Source: Capniomyces stellatus (taxonomy: Eukaryota; Kickxellomycota; Harpellomycetes; Harpellales; Legeriomycetaceae). From it: a stretch of DNA of 48,063 bases. The notes below the pieces were generated by a model. It had not been told where the DNA came from. It saw only the letters and a list, made by a program, of their open reading frames with translations, and made no database searches. The stretch lies in the NCBI GenBank assembly GCA_001661515.1, contig LUVW01000051.1, positions 1-48,063 of the forward strand, read 5' to 3'. Below are positions 31,698 to 42,453 of this stretch, piece after piece. A program made the translations under genes and the position numbers. Numbering within the stretch: position 1 is the first letter of the stretch; each line of letters starts with the position of its first letter.

Positions 31698-33083
31698 ATG
31701 TTGAAACTGTCAAAAACATACTTCATTCTGTCAACATACCTCTCGCTAGCTACCAAGTCAGCTTTGGCGCCGTTGAACAAGGTCACCGATGTCAACTCGC
31801 CATACTTCCATTGTCAGGCTGATTTCCCAAATACCGAAACGTACAAGCCATTAGCCGATAGCAGTTTGGTATTTACGCAGATTGTAATGAGGCATGGTGA
31901 TAGAGCTCCTAACTCGCACATACCAAATGACAATGTTGTCTGGGACGTGTGTGATGATATTGTTTACCAACCAAAGTACCAATCAGGCGCAAGTGGTGCT
32001 TTGTTTAAAGTGGAAACAACTTTCCCAGACCCTAGAGTAGTAAACCACACAGAGCACTTTTGGGCAGGAAACTGCGAGACAGTGCAGGTAACAAAGAAGG
32101 GTAAGATACAAATGCAGACTTTAGGTAACGAAATTAGAAAGATCTACGTGGACCAACTCAAGTTCCTTGATAAGGACTTGCTAGATGAAAATGTTGTCAA
32201 GATGAGAGCGAGCACGTTCTTGAGGGCACAGGTGTCAGCGGAGAACTTTATGATCGGCTTGTATCCACCAGACGAGTGCAATGTCAATGCGACAGTTTCC
32301 ATGACGCACTACCCCTTGGACACCGATTTTTTTTTTGCAAATGGGTTGGTGTGTCCAAGAATTGACCAGATAAGGCCGCTGATTAGAACCACGGAAGGGT
32401 TCCAGAGCTACTTCAACAGCTCGTATAGCGACATGGTTAGGTTAAATAAGATTTTCAAACTCAGCCCTCGTTCATTCGCTAATTCCACAATCACTCACTA
32501 CAAATTTGCAGACGCAATAATTCCCTTATTGTGCCACAACAAGCCATTGAGATGCGATTCAAACAATAATTGTATAACGCTTGAAGATGCCACAATAGCG
32601 TACAAGGGGGCAGTTTTTGAACATGCATACAACAAGAGACTAAACCCATATTCAAAGGAGATTTCTAGACTCGGAGTCACACCTTTTATAAACGAACTAA
32701 TGATTGAGATCCAAAAGAGTATTGACTTTGACATCGAAAAGCTATCCGGTAGTACCAGCTCCGCAACTCCACCACGCCTCAGTGTATATTCAGGTCACGA
32801 CGATACACTTAATGGAATCATGGGGTTGTTTGAAGCTTTGGACACATCGGTCTACTTCCCACCATACGCATCAAGCATTTTGTTTGAGGTATGGAGAAAC
32901 AACACTGAGAAAAAATACTACATCAGAGTCTTGTATAACGGCAAGGTGCTTGAGCTAGAGAAGCACGAAGCAACCAACAACACCTGGTGCGACCTTTCCA
33001 AGTGCGAATGGTCAAACTATAGTGGCTACCTGAAGAGCCTCTTTCCAAAAAATACCTACGAGGAGTGCAAACTTAAGGCGTGA
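31698..33083 (+). CDS. Secreted histidine acid phosphatase (histidine phosphatase superfamily, branch 2), 461 aa
   Basis: Hydrolyses phosphomonoesters (acid phosphatase/phytase class) through a phosphohistidine. Single exon, ATG to TGA. A signal peptide (MLKLSKTYFILSTYLSLATK) is followed by the active-site motif VMRHGDRAPNSHIP at about residue 65, with nucleophilic His and both Arg. The C-terminal proton donor motif is YSGHDDTLNGIMGLFEAL at about 370. Several NxS/T sequons and paired cysteines (CNVNATV, CDSNNNCITL) fit a secreted, glycosylated enzyme. Length matches the prostatic/lysosomal-type acid phosphatases and fungal homologues. Substrate preference cannot be read from sequence. The gene lies downstream of an unrelated exon set and is not clustered with phosphate transport genes. 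Confidence 0.93.
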   Translation: MLKLSKTYFILSTYLSLATKSALAPLNKVTDVNSPYFHCQADFPNTETYKPLADSSLVFTQIVMRHGDRAPNSHIPNDNVVWDVCDDIVYQPKYQSGASGALFKVETTFPDPRVVNHTEHFWAGNCETVQVTKKGKIQMQTLGNEIRKIYVDQLKFLDKDLLDENVVKMRASTFLRAQVSAENFMIGLYPPDECNVNATVSMTHYPLDTDFFFANGLVCPRIDQIRPLIRTTEGFQSYFNSSYSDMVRLNKIFKLSPRSFANSTITHYKFADAIIPLLCHNKPLRCDSNNNCITLEDATIAYKGAVFEHAYNKRLNPYSKEISRLGVTPFINELMIEIQKSIDFDIEKLSGSTSSATPPRLSVYSGHDDTLNGIMGLFEALDTSVYFPPYASSILFEVWRNNTEKKYYIRVLYNGKVLELEKHEATNNTWCDLSKCEWSNYSGYLKSLFPKNTYEECKLKA

Positions 33084-34635
33084 CCTATCTTCTTGATTTA
33101 AATACAGTTTTGACTTGATTATAGTCTTGGCCCCAGTTTTGTTTTATTCTATTTACTTTGATTAATACAAACTAATATAAACCACACGGTATCATTTATT
33201 CTCTCTCTTTAATTCCCAGTTTAATATGTATATTTTTTTGTTGTAAGATACCTTGGTATTTTTGGCATCTTTTGGTATTGTTTCAAGTTTATTATTATTT
33301 TTTTTTGTGTTGAGTCTGTAACAGGATTTTAACCTTGTGCCCTTAGCTCACTTGTCTTTAACTGTAAATATCCTGGTGGGCTACCAAGTAGACAGGGCCT
33401 ATTCGAAAATGATCAATATCAATATCGACATGAGATACTTTTCGTTATTTCAAAGAAGATGGCATGAGTCAGCAAGCCCTGTACTCAATTTGGTTAGTGA
33501 TACGAGGTATGTATGTAAAAATAGAACTTATTAAATGACAAATGTGAATTATTTTTTTAATTTATCTTCCTTGCAAGTGCGAGAACCACTTTAAGTTTAT
33601 TAGCCGAGTTTATTTAACCTTCTATCACGCTATATTTAATACAAGTTAAAGATGATTTCTTAACTTGACTTTGCCGATTTTTATAATTTTTTTTAATGAT
33701 TTTGTCAAAGGACGCAGGATAGGCAGTCAAGTGTGATGTTATTTACAAATTAGTGCTGACTGTGAGAGGATTAATTTTCATAAATAAAACCAAAGTTGGT
33801 GTATCAATTAGTCAAGTAAAATATGTAAAACACGTTGGGAGGTTAGAGGGTAATGCGGTCGGGTATGTTGATTTGGTTCAAGACGGTAAAGATTTCAAAA
33901 TAGCTGACGGTGACATAATTCGAACGAAATGTAAAGGTACATTAGCTAAAATAAATTTTGGCCAATGGTAGGTCTGTGATAATTAGCCCATTTATACCAT
34001 ACCAATTGTTTTAGAGGAGGTGGATGGTTAAATATAAACTAATTGATTTTAGAGTAACTTTTTCACAGTTTATAAATGGGAAAAACACCAAAATAGTATA
34101 AATTGATTCACTTGATTTTTTTCAGCTTGAATTGTGGATTGGTTTTCTTGGCTTTGATTATAAAAACATTAATAATTATGGACTAGCTAACAGTTAATTG
34201 ATTAATGGATCTGATTCAGTTTTCCAGTGAGCGTGAGTGGGGAAGGTTTGGAAAAAATATTATTTAAAGCCTTGTTGTTATTGCTGCTACTCTCCTGCTA
34301 AAGACGTGCTTGCAAGACTGTATTTTCTATTTACAACGGCTTTTTTATTTTATTTTTTCACGGCTTTCTCTTTATTATATTTTTTTTACAACCAACTTTT
34401 TTTTTTTTTACAACTTTCACTTTATATATATATATTTATCTTTGTTTTATCTTTGTTTTAGCCAAAAAAAAAAAACTCGCCAAAATTTTTACCAAGAGCA
34501 TTCTCACTTTTGAACCTCAAAGAACCCACTTTAGTTCTAATAGCTTTAATTGATAAATAAACATCCTTCCATAATAGCATCATACATTAATACCGGCTAC
34601 GAGTCAAACTACATACATTATATATCCATTACCTT
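33084..34635. other. Mostly intergenic; one unassigned open frame
   Basis: Two plus-strand stretches look mildly protein-like: 33349-33510 (LSLTVNILVGYQVDRAYSKM) and 33753-33971 (VGVSISQVKYVKHVGRLEGN, DLVQDGKDFKIADGDIIRTK, 72 codons from ATG to stop). The second could be a small gene or a relic; no domain recognised. The remainder is T-rich. Confidence 0.3.
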
Positions 34636-35153
34636 TCACGAATTCACCATTACATTATCCGATTGTACGCCATCGACTTTCTTATTGCTACGGTGGGAAA
34701 AATCTGTGCAACTCAAAGTTTCTTTAGCTTCGAGTAACGTGTGTAAACCAGAGCCTGTGGATATATTTCTTTTCTTTTCAAACGATAGCCAGGACTTTTG
34801 CAAAAAGTCATATTCTAGCCTCAAGTCTTGGCACTAAATGCACATAAAAGTTTGCTCAAAATAGCACACCACACTGTACACAGCCAAGTGCGTTTTAGTA
34901 ATCGATATCCGAACAACTGCAGGAGGGCTAAAATTTAAATAATCCTCAATTCGCGCACTTTTTTTTATATTAATTTTGGCCAGTAAACCACAGAATAGCA
35001 TGAAGCAGGAATTAAATGAAGCAGAATAGCAAATACCAGCCCACATACAATTTATTGAAACGTATAGCAGAATAGAGATATATAGGGAGGAGGGGGGATA
35101 TGTAGGATAAGATTTGAAGATACCCGAAACAGACTAAAGTAGCGATAGGCCAT
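34636..35153 (-). CDS. Possible small minus-strand gene of unknown function
   Basis: A minus-strand frame is open over 35046-34636 except for one TAG at 34836-34834. A short intron (GTGTACAGT...GCATTTAG, about 50 nt) would remove that stop in phase, giving RIEDYLNFSPPAVVRISITK THLA joined to CQDLRLEYDFLQKSWLSFEK. The C-terminus is Ser/Asn-rich. An ATG at 35153 (MAYRYFSLFR, then GTATCT) is a candidate first exon, but its phase does not match. It would lie head to head with the plus-strand gene starting at 35155, so one of the two starts is probably wrong. Confidence 0.33.
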
Positions 35154-35154
35154 A

Positions 35155-38100
35155 ATGACGAGCTCTAAATTAAAGCAAGAAAGGGTGTGTGTACTCGCAC
35201 TTCTTGAAATAAAAAAGCTGATAGCTTTGATGATATATTGCGGGAAAAAGAATATAAAGAAGGCAAAAGTGATAAAGAAAAATGTACTAAGTGGCAGGAG
35301 CGACAATATGGGTGTAGCAGGCAAAAGATTTAATTATAAGAAGAGTCTAGAGCTAGAGATAGATGAAATGAAGATAAGAAGAATAATGGACTACTACCAG
35401 GGGAGGGACAAAAGCGGTATCCATACACCAAGCAGTGGGTACTTTAGGCCAGCCCGACTAAGTGGTGTGCAGTTTAAGCCTACTTTATCGAAATCAATAG
35501 TTAGTTTTAGTACGATTGATGTAAATGACAGCACAAACGTAGAGAGAAATATAGCTAAAAAAAAGACAATAGAGTACCTTAAAAAACTAGAAAAAAAGAA
35601 AAGGAGCGAAAATAGGTGGAGGAATAAAGACAACAGTAAGAATAGAGCTAGAGATGAGGCTAACAGCATCAACGAGTGGCATCAGCATCGGATACATGAG
35701 ATACCAGCAAGGAGCTATATAGTTGATGGGAACTGGGGCAAATCACAACAAGAAGCGCCAGTGGTAAGTTTAAAATTCCTTAGTTGGTGGATGGGATATA
35801 TGAATGGAGATGTTGTATATTTATGTAAAAGTATAGCCTGGATATCATAAAATACGAGGCGGAAAGAAATGAATATAATGGGTAAAAAGTAAAATTAAGG
35901 GGATGTTGTGGTGATGAATAGAGCGGTAGGAAAGAGTATAAAGGGTACGTGGGCGGTAGTACAAGCAAAAAAGTAACAGAAAGGCCGATTAGGGTAGTTA
36001 ATTTGGGTAGTAAACAGAAAGCGAGCAGAACAAATACACTTTATTTAATCAGAGAGGACAGTTTAAAAAAGAAAAAAGAATTTGAAATCAGAATGAAAAC
36101 AAAAACGAAAACGAAAACAAAAACGAAAACGAAAGCAAACAATGATACGAGTCTGGATGCAAGAGCCAAGAGTAACAGTGCAGAAAAAACACCGGATGTT
36201 CACAAAAATTCTTATTTATTTGAGGGCGAACTTGGGGTTAGATACAATATGATGCCGTTGAAGAAAAACTTTCGGCTGAGATCGGGTACAAATGCCAGAA
36301 AAATAGAAGCGAATCCAAATTTAAAAGGCGAGATAGTGTATAATTTGTCAGAAACAACAGCAAGCAGCATAAACGATTCCAAGGAAATAGGTAAGCTGTG
36401 TGAGGTGAGGAGGAGAAGAGAAAAGGAATAAGGAGTGATGATATTATTCGTTAAACTAAGAATTGGACAGATTAAGGATGGCCAAATAACGCGGTAAAAT
36501 GGATTGGTGATTAAGTAGAGGGTTTTTGATAACTTTTAGAAAACAAGGTATACAGATCTGGTTCAGGCAGGGCAAACAAGGAGGGCGGCGATCTGGTAGC
36601 TCAGGAAAACAGCTCAAGCGGAAGTGGAAGTGGAAGTGGAAGTGGAAGTGGGAGTATTAATAAAGCCACAAAGAAGAAAAAAGTCCAAGTTGGAGGGGCA
36701 CCAACGGTCAAAAAAAAGGGCAAAGGGCAGATTTTTATAGATACAAAGGCAAAAACCCTGGCAGATTTGGAACACGAAAACACAAGCCATACAGCAGATG
36801 TAAATAAAGACTTGAGCATCGACCTGAATGATCTTCTTTTAAGTCCAAAAGGATTTGTTTATTACCATGAAAAGTTAGAGCCAGTAAAAAACAGTCCAGG
36901 TACTGACACGGATTCAGAGACTAAAGCAGCAGACGGAGCTGTGCTGTCCAAAATGGTAAGTTTCACAAAGGAAAGTGTAGGGGGACAAACACAAATAGTT
37001 AAAGATTTCTACCAGGGATTGTCAGGTAAATTTTGCAAAATTATAGATGTTGATTGGGTAAAAAAAATGGAATTTGGGTTTTATAAATTCGGAGATAAAT
37101 CAAGCCGCATAATTGGTACAGTACAGTACAACAAAGTACGATATGGTACAATATGATACAGTACAATTAGGCCAATTACATCGACTTATTGGATGATATT
37201 TCAAGAGTAAATAAAAACAAAAATAGCGCTTACAATAAGTAACAATTAAATAAAGCAAACTCTTCTCACTGCGCTTATTCACTTGTAGATCTGTTTAACA
37301 TGCAGAGACAGGTACTGGAGCTGTTTGCAAGTATCAGACCTGATGTTGGACAGGCCCAAAAGCAAAGAGGAAGCGAGATGTTTTTTAGCAGTCTGGGGGA
37401 TAAAGAGCCAAGCGTTTATGAGGAAAAATTGTGGGAGCTGTGGCGAAACGTTGAGGCGTTTTTGGTGTTTTGCAGAAACAAGGACGAAAGTTACCAAGAG
37501 TTTGTGTATCGACCGAGTGTGTGCTTTGTAGACATTAACCAGCAGAACTGTTATGTCGAGTCGCTTTGGCGGCTGGTTCTTGTGTGGTCGATTCACAGAT
37601 GTATAAACAGGGGTGGGCTGGAAAAGATGGTCTTTATTAGCCACAAGTCCCGCTACTCGGCCAGCTCAAAAGACGTTTACTCTTCCAGCCCAGTTGGAAA
37701 GAAAAAATCTAATGAGTCCAGTTCCGGCAGAACCCGCCGTTTTGGGAGTCTTGCGGGCGGTGGTTTGAGTCCAAGCTCCAAGTCGTCAGAAAGCGGAAAT
37801 GGGGGCACTGATTTGCTCAACGTGACTGTATTTGAGATTTCTACTTGGACCAATCATCTGCTCTTATCAGAGTACGCCATTAACGGAAGTTCGCCGTACA
37901 ACTCGGAGAAGTACAGCTTTAACAACAGGCCAAACTATTCAGCCAAGCATCAAAGCCCCAACTCGAATCCAAACCCCATAATCAATCCCAATCCCAATGC
38001 CTATTCAAACTTCAAACCCAAGCCTAAACTCAAACCTAAACTCAAATCCAGACCGGATTCAACAGGTTCCAGAGGTTTTGTGCATAGGACCAATAGCACA

Positions 38101-38307
38101 CGATCCACTGATTTACCTTCCTACGTCTCAAAGTTTCTAGACATCCAAGTCAAGTCCCAGTCTATTTTGGACAAGGCTTGTCTGCCTTACTCCCTTTTTA
38201 ACTTTGTAACCACCATTGAGGATATTGTTCAGCTTACCGAAATATCCAATACGCTGGTCAGTATCTCCAACAAGTACTACACAATTGTAAAGTCTCAGAA
38301 CACCTAA
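35155..38307 (+). CDS. Unknown 851-aa protein, four exons
   Basis: Exons 35155-35763, 35922-36390, 36567-37025 and 37289-38307 join in phase throughout (2556 nt). The donors are GTAAGT, GTAAGC and GTAAAT. The N-third is basic with a coiled-coil-like KKKTIEYLKKLEKKKRSENR, preceded by SGYFRPARLSGVQFKPTLSK and followed by IHEIPARSYIVDGNWGKS. The middle has low-complexity KTKTKT (36095-36135) and SGSGSG (36613-36657) tracts. The C-third is the most ordered: DLFNMQRQVLELFASIRPDV, YEEKLWELWRNVEAFLVFCR, FVYRPSVCFVDINQQNCYVE, SLWRLVLVWSIHRC, then a Ser/Asn/Lys/Pro-rich insert and LDKACLPYSLFNFVTTIEDI. No signal peptide or transmembrane helix. A nuclear or scaffold protein would fit, but I do not recognise the family. 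A start at the ATG at 35308 with an upstream intron is an alternative. Confidence 0.68.
36095..36141 (+). repeat. (AAAACG)n coding repeat, KT dipeptides
   Basis: Hexanucleotide expansion in exon 2 of the 851-residue gene. Confidence 0.9.
36613..36657 (+). repeat. (GGAAGT)n coding repeat, GS dipeptides
   Basis: Hexanucleotide expansion in exon 3 of the 851-residue gene. Confidence 0.9.
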
Positions 38308-39974
38308 TGTTTATCCGCACCTTCCCCCCCTTTTTTTTTTCTATTCTTTTTTTTTCTCTTTCCCTCTTTTCTTTTTTCTACTCTCCTACTATCTCATACA
38401 TGTACATAATTTTCTTTGTTTTGTCCTTACTCCATGTAATTTTGATACTATATATACTTACTCCTCCTTTAATCCGTCTATACACGGCTCCTTCCAATTA
38501 CCCCAGTAAAGGCAAGGCCACCTTTACATTCTACTTGAACATGCTGCTAATATTGCTTCTCCACTTCAAACATAACAATCAATTAACCGTTCTGATCTAT
38601 ACATTTACCACTATTTTCTTTTTTTTCTTTCTTTTACTGGTACTTTTATTTTTTCCTTTACTACTTCTTTTTAATACATCCAACTAATAGATTGATCAGG
38701 CTAGTATTGATCATATTTCAATACATAAAACCATACTCTCGATATTTGGATTTTTCACATTGATTTGTATTAACGCTTGTATTAGATCATTTACAGATCA
38801 ATTCTACATATATTAACCTTGAGCGCTATTATTGATGTTGATATTACCCATAATTAGGCTGAACAACCACTATTTTTTTTATTTTTATTTGCTTTTTTTC
38901 TATTTCTTTAAGAAAATCAAATAAGTGAATTAATGTCGTATATCTGCGCGCTTTTTTAAAGCGCAAAATTGCAAATTTATATAGTAAAATTGTGGAGTTG
39001 CAAAATTTGGTATTAATTGCGCTTATTGCTTTAATTAGCTTTAATATCTTGCCCATGAGTGTTTTTCATTAAATCTAGCAAAATCAATTAATTAGCTTGT
39101 AATTTTTCTAGATTTAATCACAAGTGCCATACTTAATTAATATCAGTTAATAAACTAGAGAAAATGAATAGATAATACAACAGTATGTATGATCTAGGGT
39201 TAGAAAAAAAAAATTAACGTATATAGTTAGCGGATCAGTTATTATTAGGCCAGCGAGTAAATCAACAAAATCAACCATACTCTAATAGCTATTTTTAAAA
39301 TATATAGGTTAATCTCAATGTTGAGTCAATACAGATTAGATATCAGTTCTACCAGAGCTCGACTTCAACATTTGTATCCGGGAGTTTAAATAAGCCTGGG
39401 CATGCCGCACTCTCTATAAAATCTTGTAATAAAATCTGTGTATTTTTTTCCCCATCCCCTCCAATTACATATATATACATAAGTTTGTTTATACTTTACC
39501 TGTTTCAATTAAATAGAACTGATTTAAGCTTTTTACAGAAAAAAAAAAACCACCGTTCATTATAACCTTACAAATATAGTTAGAAAAGACAATAACATAT
39601 ATCCAAATACATTTCATCAAACTTTAGACATAGTGGTGTGCAATACATAGATCTACCCACTGCATCATATTATTTATATTTCGTTAGAAAAAAAGGAGGA
39701 ATGATAGCTGGGTGTTTATATTTTTGAGAAATATATACATACAGTTGAGTTTAGAGTTTCGCTTTTGAGTTTTTGAAAGCTATCGCAACAAGAGAACTGC
39801 CAGTACTAGTCTGTGTTGGTATTCAGAGGCAAAGCCAGGAATTAGATAGAGTTTTACTCAAAACACAAAAGGTCTTGGTTAAACACTGGTCTATTGGAAG
39901 AATAATCTGAACATTTTCAGTTGTAACTAAACCAATAGAAACAAGTACCACAGTAAAACTAATATACAGGAAGA
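38308..39974. other. Intergenic, pyrimidine-rich then plain
   Basis: Starts with long C/T tracts just after the stop codon (38320-38395). No coding segment, RNA gene or repeat recognised in the rest. The last 250 bp are the bHLH gene's upstream region. Confidence 0.5.
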
Positions 39975-41465
39975 ATGGACAGAAATTTCGATGATGGAAG
40001 CGAGTTTATCAATTTTGATCAAATGATGGAAAGTGAATATAACATGGCCCAATCTGGCTCAGACAAGGAGAGTCAAGGTCCACCAAAGAAGAAGAGACTA
40101 AATCACAACGAAATGGAAAGAAAGAGAAGATACAACCAGAAAAAAGTGCTTTTTGAACTCCGGGACTCTATACCAACATTGCAGTTTTCCAAGCCATCAA
40201 CAGTGCTGATAATGCAAAAGGCAAAGGACCACATAACCAATCTCTCAACAAATGTAAACGAGCTAGAGAACGAGATCAATACGCTTAGAAGGGAGTTGGC
40301 GCTGCTGGGGAAAGTAGTGCCAAGCTACAGCCAGCTAAAGAATGCCATGCCAGCAAAAATACAAATTCAGCCAATCAATGCATCAAGCAACAGTTCATAC
40401 ATGTACAGAAAGATAAAACAGTTGAACTGCAAGAAAAAGTCTCCAGCAAAGAACGATAGACCAGAAAACGCAGAATTGAAGAGCAAGGTGTTGGGGAGTG
40501 GAGGGTTTGAAGAAGGTGTGGCAGGCAGGGAGGCTGAGAGTAGTACAAAGAGCGGATTTGATGGTATCATATCACCAGAGATTCAAAAGTTGCTTGAGAT
40601 GAATTTTGAAGCGCCAAATATGGTAGGCAGCCAAGCAGGCAATATTGATGCAGCCAAGAACAAGATTGGAATAAGGAATAGCGTTGGAGGGATGTATAAC
40701 GAGGGGTTGGGCGAGTTTGGAGGGAACTGCACAGCGGTTACCAAACTAAACTCTGAGATATTTTTATGCGAGTCGGGCAGTTCGTTTTTGAGCAGAAATA
40801 GAGGTAGAGAGGGGATGGGCGAGATGGGGCTGAGCCAGAGCGCAAATGGAGCGGAGCCGACACAAAATATGTTAAACCGGGCAAACAGTAACAACCTGAT
40901 TAGAAGCCACGATATGATGCATAGTCAAAGCATGGTTGAAAACGAGACAAAGTTTAAAAGACAGAGGATGTTGATGGAAGACAGTTTGGATTTTTTGGGT
41001 GATGGTCGCGGATTGGAAAAGGTAGGATTTGAGTGTGGTGCTGAAGGGATGGACAAGGTGGGTGGGGGTGGACAGGCTGGGTACAGAAACATAGGTTTGA
41101 TTCCACAGCTGAATAATGGCATGTATTTAACGGCATCGGTGATAAACAATAACATGTCGTATATGGGAGGTGATGTGGCGTTGGGTGACTTTGAAACCAA
41201 GTCGGTGGAGATGAAAAGAGAGGGGGCAGGATCAGACCTTGGGCCAGCAGCAAGAAGAGGAGCAGTTGGGCTGAGTGAAGGCATGTCTATGTTCAATCCA
41301 GACCTGAAGATCCAGATGGATTTCCCAATGATATACGACGAACAGATGTTGACGCAGGCAATTGAACAGAACAACCGGATGCAAAGTTTTTTAAACCAAA
41401 AGGCCAAGAACGACCTTGGATTTGGAGAACTGTTGAATTATAACACCAACTCTGGGCTGTTTTAA
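39975..41465 (+). CDS. Myc/Max-like bHLH transcription factor, 496 aa
   Basis: Single exon. An acidic N-terminus is followed by a bHLH domain at about residues 38-95: basic region KKKRLNHNEMERKRRYNQKK, helix 1 VLFELRDSIPTL, loop with SKPSTV, helix 2 LIMQKAKDHITNLSTNVNEL. The helix runs on as a short heptad segment (ENEINTLRRELALLGK). The basic region carries His, Glu and Arg at the spacing H-x3-E-x3-R, which in known bHLH proteins specifies CACGTG E-boxes (group B). The loop-helix 2 start, KPSTVLIMQKAKDHI, resembles Myc. The remaining 370 residues are Gly/Asn/Met-rich with no domain seen, probably regulatory. The target genes are unknown. Confidence 0.86.
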   Translation: MDRNFDDGSEFINFDQMMESEYNMAQSGSDKESQGPPKKKRLNHNEMERKRRYNQKKVLFELRDSIPTLQFSKPSTVLIMQKAKDHITNLSTNVNELENEINTLRRELALLGKVVPSYSQLKNAMPAKIQIQPINASSNSSYMYRKIKQLNCKKKSPAKNDRPENAELKSKVLGSGGFEEGVAGREAESSTKSGFDGIISPEIQKLLEMNFEAPNMVGSQAGNIDAAKNKIGIRNSVGGMYNEGLGEFGGNCTAVTKLNSEIFLCESGSSFLSRNRGREGMGEMGLSQSANGAEPTQNMLNRANSNNLIRSHDMMHSQSMVENETKFKRQRMLMEDSLDFLGDGRGLEKVGFECGAEGMDKVGGGGQAGYRNIGLIPQLNNGMYLTASVINNNMSYMGGDVALGDFETKSVEMKREGAGSDLGPAARRGAVGLSEGMSMFNPDLKIQMDFPMIYDEQMLTQAIEQNNRMQSFLNQKAKNDLGFGELLNYNTNSGLF

Positions 41466-42453
41466 CTTTTGGGGGGGTTCTTTTATCCTTAACACCTTTT
41501 CCATTGTTACCTTTCTTCCTTTTCCTTCTATTCAAGAGGGGTGGGGAAGTGACTTTAAAGTGGCATACCATGTACTTGTATTATTGCATATCTACGTTGA
41601 TGGAGTTGGAACAAGAACACGTATTGGCTTCTTAGTTTTATACCTTTTTTTTTCATACCATCTTTCATAGTATTTTTTTTTCATTCTTCCATATTGATTC
41701 ATGTTTGGGTTATAATTATATTTTAGCTTTTTCTTTATTTTTTTCTCCTTCTCCCCACGCTGTTTAGTTTAATAAACAAAATTTAAAAAAGCATGGGATT
41801 TATAGAGTGAAAAATTTGTGGTGCTAGTATATTAGCGAGTTGGTTGAGAGTATTAAAGCTAATGGATTGGTAAGGATTAGGGCTAGTGACTTTTAAAGGG
41901 ATAAAAAGTTCCAAATAAGAAATGAAGGGAAATATTGGTGAAACAAATATCGACCAATGGCTGTGGAAAGAAAAGAAAAGGAAAATAGTGGTTGAAGGTC
42001 TTGTAGAATCTGAGAAATGTGTAGCACAAATATTTTAATAGAACTTGAAACAGAAATGGAGACAGACTTTACTTATTTAATTATTTGAGGATGTTGTCTA
42101 TTTGATTTGTGTAATCAAGTTCAAATTCCAGAGAGGCGAAGCGAATAAAGAGAAAGCAAAAGAGAAAAAAAAACAAGAGAAAAATTAGTTGGGGAAAAGA
42201 AACCAAGAATTTGTTTCAAACGTACTAAGGCCAAAGGGAGTTTAAAAACACAGAACCACAAGTTTGGGCAAGTAACTGGCAATCGTTTTTAAAAAAAAAG
42301 ATACGGGAGAACGGGTTGAAAAAGGAAGTATTGGAAGCACCAGCGTATTTATAAGGGTAAAAGTAAACGAAATAAACAAAGAGAATAGCGACAAGAGAAG
42401 AGGGGAGAGAGAAGAACACGGGTATAAGATTGCGGGAAAAAAAAAGCAAGAAA
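41466..42453. other. Intergenic between bHLH and KICS2-like genes
   Basis: A T-rich 3' flank then a purine-rich (A/G) upstream region reaching to the KICS2-like start. No ORF supported on either strand. Confidence 0.5.

Noticed and set aside
25879..33083. Pseudogene, pseudoprotease and acid phosphatase as a functional secretion cluster
   Set aside because: Strands differ, there is no shared promoter and no further secreted enzymes; proximity alone is not evidence.
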